This document shows positions 24,764 through 28,815 of a stretch of 28,815 nucleotides of DNA, piece by piece. The position numbers and the translations under genes are program-made. Under the pieces are notes generated by a model, which saw only the letters and a list, made by a program, of their open reading frames with translations, did no database searches and was not told the origin of the DNA. The stretch is from Phycisphaerae bacterium. Its GTDB lineage: Bacteria; Planctomycetota; Phycisphaerae; Phycisphaerales; SM1A02. The DNA lies in assembly GCA_018665385.1 (NCBI GenBank), contig JABJDN010000150.1, forward strand, positions 1 through 28,815, given 5' to 3'. Position 1 is the stretch's first letter. Each line of letters begins with the position of its first letter.

Positions 24764-27421
24764 TTAATCGATGCAGATAGATAAATCTACGTTTTCATAT
24801 ACCCAATTTGTCCCCGTACTTGAAGATGATACACCATCGCCTTCGCTTGAACTCATCCACAAGAACCAGCAATCAAGACCATCAGTCTCAGCCTGAACAC
24901 TCAAATGCTCAACATTTGTGTCGTTGTATTGCATTTCAAACTGTATGAGCTCGTACAAACCTGCATACAAAGTTCCAGTGGCAACTGCAGTTGAAACAGT
25001 ATTGACTTGTTCGTAGGTTTGTTCCCCCGGTACGCCACCTGCATCTGCATAAGAGCGGAGTGTAAACTCCATTGTGGAATCGCACGAAGACCACTGAGTA
25101 CCATCGAAGTACGCTTGGAATCCCCAAACGGTAACCTTGCTTATATAATCAACACCAACAAATTCTGCTCTATCGAACCCAGCGTCCGAGGAAGAGTTAC
25201 TCGCGTACCAGGCATCGTCTGGATAATCTGGGCTCTGAGTAAAAGTTGAACTATGGCAAGGGATATTTGCGCAATTTGCTTCTTTGCACGTTTCGCCAAA
25301 CCGCCAATCGCCACTCAATGCAAGACAATCATCTTGTAACTCATCTGCAAGGCAACTTCCATTAATACAGCATGCACCTATATCGTTGTCGCCTTCAAGC
25401 TCAATCGTTAGGGTTCCATCTCCTACTGTTCCTTGCCATCCACCTATGCGAATATAGTAAAACGTGTTTGCGGTAACTTGGTATTCAATTTCAGAATGGT
25501 AATTCTGGCAAGAGGTACTTGCAACGGCATCACCGTTGCATGCCACTTGTGAACTGCAATCGCCTTCATACAGAACCATAGACGTATCAAAACTCAGAGT
25601 ATCGCAAGTCGTAAAGAATGCTGTGCCGCTGTCTGGAGAAAGCCAGCGCAACCATATATCGGGGCTATTTTCCCATTCAAAATAGGAGTCTTGGCACATA
25701 GACTCTGAAGGTTCCGGTTCACTTGGAGTTGCATACTCTGTCGAGAATAAATTTTGGCCAATGGTAACAATTCCTGCTTCGTCACACTCGTCGCCCTCAA
25801 TAATTATGCACTCTGCTTTTATGCACAGGGATTCGCTACCCATGAATGTGCCGCCGAATGCATCGCATTCTTCGAAAGATACTTCATCCGCGCAAGAGCC
25901 ATTAGCAAAACAACATGCTCCGGGCATCGCAGGTGGGAGTTCGAATATAGATAGGGTGCCTTGGCCTGTCTGCCCATACCAACCGCCGATTCGTATGTAA
26001 TATGTAGTGCCGGGTGTAACAAAATATTCTATTTCGGAATAGTATTCTTGGCAATTTTCTACGTCTTGGTCTTCAGCATCGCCATTGCATGCAACTTGTG
26101 TGGAGCAATTCCCTTCGTACAAAACCATAGACGTGTCGAAACTGTCAGAGTCGCATAATGAGAATGCATAAAATCCTGAACTAGGGGGAGAAAATGAGTA
26201 CCAAACATCTTTACTAGTATTCCACTCTAAGTTGCTATCTGGACAAAGAGCTTCGTTAGGCAATGGCAAACTTGGGCTCATGAATGTTGTGTCGAATAGA
26301 GCACTCCCTGTAGTAACTTCAATTGCTTCATCGCATTCGTCACCTGCCGCTATCACCGAGCAGTCGATTACTGCACATGTAAATTCTGGTTGCACAAGTC
26401 CGCCTATCTCGATACACCAATAGGAAGAAACATCAAGACAAGTTTCGATGTCAACGCAGCATGCGCGAGGTTCGCAAATAGCATCTGCACATATACCTCC
26501 GTTGCCTAAGTACACACCTGCTTTAGCTGTGCAACTTGATTCATTCATATCGTCTTGACAAATACCCTCGGGTAAACAACAAGCCCCGTGTGGGGTGCAT
26601 TCGTTATTCCACGCTGCAACAACTGCGAGAATATCTGCGATATTTATACAGCAGTCTCCGTTCGGTAGTGGAGCACAATCTCCTACAGGTCTAAACGTAC
26701 CATCACCGCAGGATCCCCAGTTAGCGATAATTTCAAGCAAATCAGAAATTGTAACGTAGCCGTCAAGTGTAATGTCTTCTGGGCAGAAAGGAAGTAATGC
26801 ATCGCATGGGTCAATAATGGTATTGTCAGAAATTCGAAAAGCAGAATCGTACCCCAATGTTCTTGTTGGACCGAAACCGAATCCTTCACCCGGGTTTGCT
26901 TGCATACTATAAATGCTATCGCCATTTAAAGATTCACTCACGCCAATTTGGCCATGAGGATCAAAAACGTTGCTTGGAATAAGACTACACCAGTATGCTC
27001 CTTCCAAGACTGCAATGTCTATGGGCATCTGCACTAGGTACCCTGGTCCGAGCCAATCGGCGGAAATCGTAATGTCAGCGGTATCCAAAGTAAGTGAATA
27101 CACATCACCTATAAGAGAAGTGCCTGCTTCTTCAATAGTAGAATATATATTGAATTGGTATTCTGTAATTGAACTCGGATGCTTAAAGCCATCCCAGCCA
27201 TCAATGACAACTTCTGCTTTCGTAAGAGTAGTCTCACTAAAAAGCGGAAGGTATTCAATAACTGCAATATTGTATTGCTCTAAGTCAGATTCAAAATACT
27301 GATTAGTAGAAATGGCTGCACCAATTTGACTGCCTTCGTTTGGGCCAATTTGATCAAAAATAACCTCAGCAAAAGCAGGGGTGGCAAATAATGTGCATAG
27401 GGATATCGTTCTAGTGAGCAA
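24764..27421 (-). CDS. Secreted Cys-rich protein with dockerin-like segment, GACC repeats and two PPC-like domains
   Basis: The start is TTG at 27421, set by GGAG six bases upstream; the reading to 27451 has no ATG and would overlap the likely promoter. A signal peptide (LTRTISLCTLFATPAFA, cut after AFA) leads into an N-terminal beta domain. A degenerate dockerin type I-like double EF-hand follows (about 206-276: DITLDGYVTISDLLEIIANW, NGDCCINIADILAVVAAW). Four GACC-type cysteine repeats and two PPC-like beta-sandwich domains (about 360-493 and 543-675) come next, the latter each with SFDTSMVLYEG and TTYYIRIGGW-type motifs. A further beta domain ends the 885 residues. It is an exported, probably disulfide-rich structural or adhesive protein; no catalytic motif is seen. 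Related to the next upstream gene. Confidence 0.88.
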   Translation of the reverse strand: MLTRTISLCTLFATPAFAEVIFDQIGPNEGSQIGAAISTNQYFESDLEQYNIAVIEYLPLFSETTLTKAEVVIDGWDGFKHPSSITEYQFNIYSTIEEAGTSLIGDVYSLTLDTADITISADWLGPGYLVQMPIDIAVLEGAYWCSLIPSNVFDPHGQIGVSESLNGDSIYSMQANPGEGFGFGPTRTLGYDSAFRISDNTIIDPCDALLPFCPEDITLDGYVTISDLLEIIANWGSCGDGTFRPVGDCAPLPNGDCCINIADILAVVAAWNNECTPHGACCLPEGICQDDMNESSCTAKAGVYLGNGGICADAICEPRACCVDIETCLDVSSYWCIEIGGLVQPEFTCAVIDCSVIAAGDECDEAIEVTTGSALFDTTFMSPSLPLPNEALCPDSNLEWNTSKDVWYSFSPPSSGFYAFSLCDSDSFDTSMVLYEGNCSTQVACNGDAEDQDVENCQEYYSEIEYFVTPGTTYYIRIGGWYGQTGQGTLSIFELPPAMPGACCFANGSCADEVSFEECDAFGGTFMGSESLCIKAECIIIEGDECDEAGIVTIGQNLFSTEYATPSEPEPSESMCQDSYFEWENSPDIWLRWLSPDSGTAFFTTCDTLSFDTSMVLYEGDCSSQVACNGDAVASTSCQNYHSEIEYQVTANTFYYIRIGGWQGTVGDGTLTIELEGDNDIGACCINGSCLADELQDDCLALSGDWRFGETCKEANCANIPCHSSTFTQSPDYPDDAWYASNSSSDAGFDRAEFVGVDYISKVTVWGFQAYFDGTQWSSCDSTMEFTLRSYADAGGVPGEQTYEQVNTVSTAVATGTLYAGLYELIQFEMQYNDTNVEHLSVQAETDGLDCWFLWMSSSEGDGVSSSSTGTNWVYENVDLSICID
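25397..25795 (-). repeat. PPC-like domain, second copy in the secreted repeat protein
   Basis: It encodes GDECDEAGIVT ... SFDTSMVLYEGDCSSQVACN ... FYYIRIGGWQGTVGDGTL. It closely parallels the copy at 25943-26344 and the one at 28131-28538, so it arose by duplication. PPC (bacterial pre-peptidase C-terminal) domains are small beta-sandwiches of secreted proteins. Confidence 0.8.
25943..26344 (-). repeat. PPC-like domain, first copy in the secreted repeat protein
   Basis: It encodes GDECDEAIEVT ... SFDTSMVLYEGNCSTQVACN ... TYYIRIGGWYGQTGQGTL. It shares the cysteine positions and the DTSMVLYEG core with the other copies. Confidence 0.8.
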
Positions 27422-27427
27422 GTCTTT

Positions 27428-27431
27428 CTCC
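27428..27431 (-). promoter_or_regulatory. Shine-Dalgarno fixing a TTG start
   Basis: GGAG on the minus strand, six bases before the TTG at 27421. It is the only ribosome site in the region and puts the signal peptide right at the N-terminus. Confidence 0.65.
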
Positions 27432-27439
27432 AATAGTAC

Positions 27440-27467
27440 ATTGTAGACCAAGTCTTATACAAATCAA
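27440..27467 (-). promoter_or_regulatory. Candidate sigma-70-type promoter of the secreted repeat protein
   Basis: On the minus strand TTGATT (27462-27467) and TACAAT (27440-27445) are spaced by 16 bases. Transcription would start near 27433, leaving a leader of about 12 bases with the GGAG site. Hexamers are imperfect and the region is AT-rich, so this is tentative. Confidence 0.4.
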
Positions 27468-27495
27468 ATCAAAAAGCGCATAATCCCCCAATGAA

Positions 27496-27526
27496 CAGCC
27501 CCTCGATTCAAAGAATCGAGGGGCTG
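27496..27526 (-). terminator. Perfect 14-pair hairpin after the last gene's stop codon, without T-run
   Basis: CAGCCCCTCGATTC (27496-27509) pairs fully with GAATCGAGGGGCTG (27513-27526), loop of three. It lies about 43 bases after the stop of the upstream secreted gene and before the promoter of the next. No T-run follows on either strand, so it may be a terminator of the L-shaped/T-less type, an RNA-stabilising 3' end, or a processing site. Confidence 0.6.
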
Positions 27527-27569
27527 CATGGAATCTCTAGTAAGAGATCACAGTCTGAACACTTGAGGA

Positions 27570-28815
27570 TTAGTCAAGTTGGATTGAGTAGTCAGTTAGA
27601 CCACTAGCGCATGTCCAAGCTGCGTTCCACTCGTTGCAAGTAGCAACAAGGCTGTAGTCACCAGCAGGAACGTCGATATCGACTGAACCTTCGTAACCAC
27701 CTGGCATTACAAATGCTGCAACGAATGTTGAGTCAGCGTTTGTTACAACACCGAACAACAAATCGATACCTGATGAACCAGCACTGATAGTAAACGTTCC
27801 ACCTGCATTGAGGCTTGCGTTGTAGTACCAGTCAAGGTCACGGTAAAGACCACCAACATCGTTGTAAACGGATGATGAACCACACATAGCAACACCGTTA
27901 TCGATGTTCTGTGGTGTAGCTCCACCGTTACAGTCAGTTGTTGCATCGTCACCGTCTACCCAGCAAGCGTCACAGTTATCAACACCGCTATCACAGCCAG
28001 CGTATGGTTGAGGACAACTTGCGTCTGCACACATAATTGTACTATCCCATGAACCACCAGCAGCTAAGCAGTCAGCTGAGATGTAATCCATGCATGAACC
28101 ATCTGTCATACAGCAAGCACCTACTGCATCTCCGCCTATCAAGGAGATGTTTAGAGTACCAGCACCTGTAGCACCTTGCCAACCGCCTAAGCGGATGTAG
28201 TACGTAGTGCCTTCTGTAACTGGGATATCAGCCATAAGTGATGAGTACAGTTGGCAGTCTGCTGCACCTGAATCACCATCGCATGCAATTTGGTTATCGC
28301 AAGTACCTTCATATAATACTATTGAAGTATCGTATGATGCTACATCGCAAGTATCAAATGATGCTGTACCTGAGCCAGTAGCGACCCAGTACATCCACAT
28401 ATCAGGTGAAGCGCCCCATTCGAGGTAAGTGCCTTCGCACTGTGTCTCGTCTGGTGCGGGTTCTGATGCAGTTGCAAGTGAAGTGTCGTATGGGTTTGCA
28501 CCCAACATAGCTTCAGTTGCTGAGTCACATTCGTCGCCAGGACCTGCTTCGCAGATACCTGAAGCACATTCTGTAGCATCGCCTTGGAAGAAACCACCGA
28601 ATGCGTCGCAGTCAGCTGCTAGAACATCGATGCATGTTTCGTCTGCAAAGCAGCATGCGCCAAATCCAGTTGATGGAGGAGTAATGTTCAAGGTGCCAGC
28701 ACCTTGTTCAGCGCCTTGCCATGAACCAATTCGAATGTAGTACGTTTCACCAGCTACACAAGCGTAGTTACTGATATCTGAGCTATAAGCTTGGCAGCCA
28801 GTTGTATCAGCAGCG
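27570..28815 (-). CDS. Secreted Cys-rich PPC-like repeat protein, C-terminal part (5' end outside the window)
   Basis: The frame stays open to the window edge, giving 414 visible residues. It enters in the middle of a PPC-like domain (CQAYSSDISNYACVAGETYY ... IRIGSWQGAEQGAG). A GACC cysteine repeat follows, then a complete PPC-like domain (SYDTSIVLYEGTCDNQIACD, TTYYIRLGGWQGATGAGTL), a second GACC repeat, a short Cys-rich spacer, and a last beta domain ending in CASGLTDYSIQLD. It is a paralogue of the following gene. Its codon choice looks more uniform than that of the paralogue (many GCA, ACT, GTA), which could mean high expression. The start and any signal peptide are not visible. Confidence 0.85.
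   Translation of the reverse strand, partial: AADTTGCQAYSSDISNYACVAGETYYIRIGSWQGAEQGAGTLNITPPSTGFGACCFADETCIDVLAADCDAFGGFFQGDATECASGICEAGPGDECDSATEAMLGANPYDTSLATASEPAPDETQCEGTYLEWGASPDMWMYWVATGSGTASFDTCDVASYDTSIVLYEGTCDNQIACDGDSGAADCQLYSSLMADIPVTEGTTYYIRLGGWQGATGAGTLNISLIGGDAVGACCMTDGSCMDYISADCLAAGGSWDSTIMCADASCPQPYAGCDSGVDNCDACWVDGDDATTDCNGGATPQNIDNGVAMCGSSSVYNDVGGLYRDLDWYYNASLNAGGTFTISAGSSGIDLLFGVVTNADSTFVAAFVMPGGYEGSVDIDVPAGDYSLVATCNEWNAAWTCASGLTDYSIQLD
28131..28538 (-). repeat. PPC-like domain in the partial secreted protein
   Basis: It encodes GDECDSATEAM ... SYDTSIVLYEGTCDNQIACD ... YYIRLGGWQGATGAGTL. It aligns with the two copies in the next gene, with Cys positions kept. Confidence 0.8.

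Noticed and set aside
25754..26022. Several overlapping open frames of 60-80 residues on both strands
   Set aside because: They are shadows of the Cys-rich repeat gene, whose frame is supported by domain motifs and signal peptide.

Overview
The window looks like chromosomal DNA of an AT-leaning planctomycete, most probably of the class Phycisphaerae. This is inferred from gene content: secreted Cys-rich proteins built from GACC repeats, PPC-like domains and a dockerin-like segment, a CRTAC1/ASPIC lipoprotein beside a TPR lipoprotein, and a vWA-TolQ-ExbD-ExbD operon with very large TPR-like partners. Coding density is very high, many neighbours overlap by ATGA/GTGA, and several genes use TTG or GTG starts. 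No tRNA, rRNA, CRISPR array, transposase or prophage gene was seen.

Left part (1-8184), housekeeping genes: the 5' end of an RsbW-like ATPase (minus strand), divergent guaA, a membrane PIN/TRAM protein (minus), an SRP RNA gene directly in front of dnaX-recR, then rpoN. rpoN runs tail-to-tail into pyrH-frr (minus), with no base between the stop codons.

Middle part (8279-17695): one tight eight-gene operon on the plus strand. It encodes a membrane-anchored vWA protein, a secreted helical protein, a TolQ/ExbB-type channel subunit, two ExbD/TolR-type subunits, and three large or secreted proteins of unknown function. It resembles a proton-driven Ton/Tol engine in which the usual TonB/TolA rod is replaced by a vWA protein of the same topology. 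This is the best candidate for a poorly described system.

Right part (17711-28815): an unknown gene, a PleD-like stand-alone receiver, a GC-richer structured stretch without genes (18660-18816), and a 66-residue protein. Next comes a minus-strand operon of a zinc-ribbon membrane protein, a TPR lipoprotein, a CRTAC1 lipoprotein, Mn-type superoxide dismutase and an acetolactate-decarboxylase-like lipoprotein, closed by a strong intrinsic terminator. Last are two paralogous secreted Cys-rich repeat proteins, the final one cut by the window edge.
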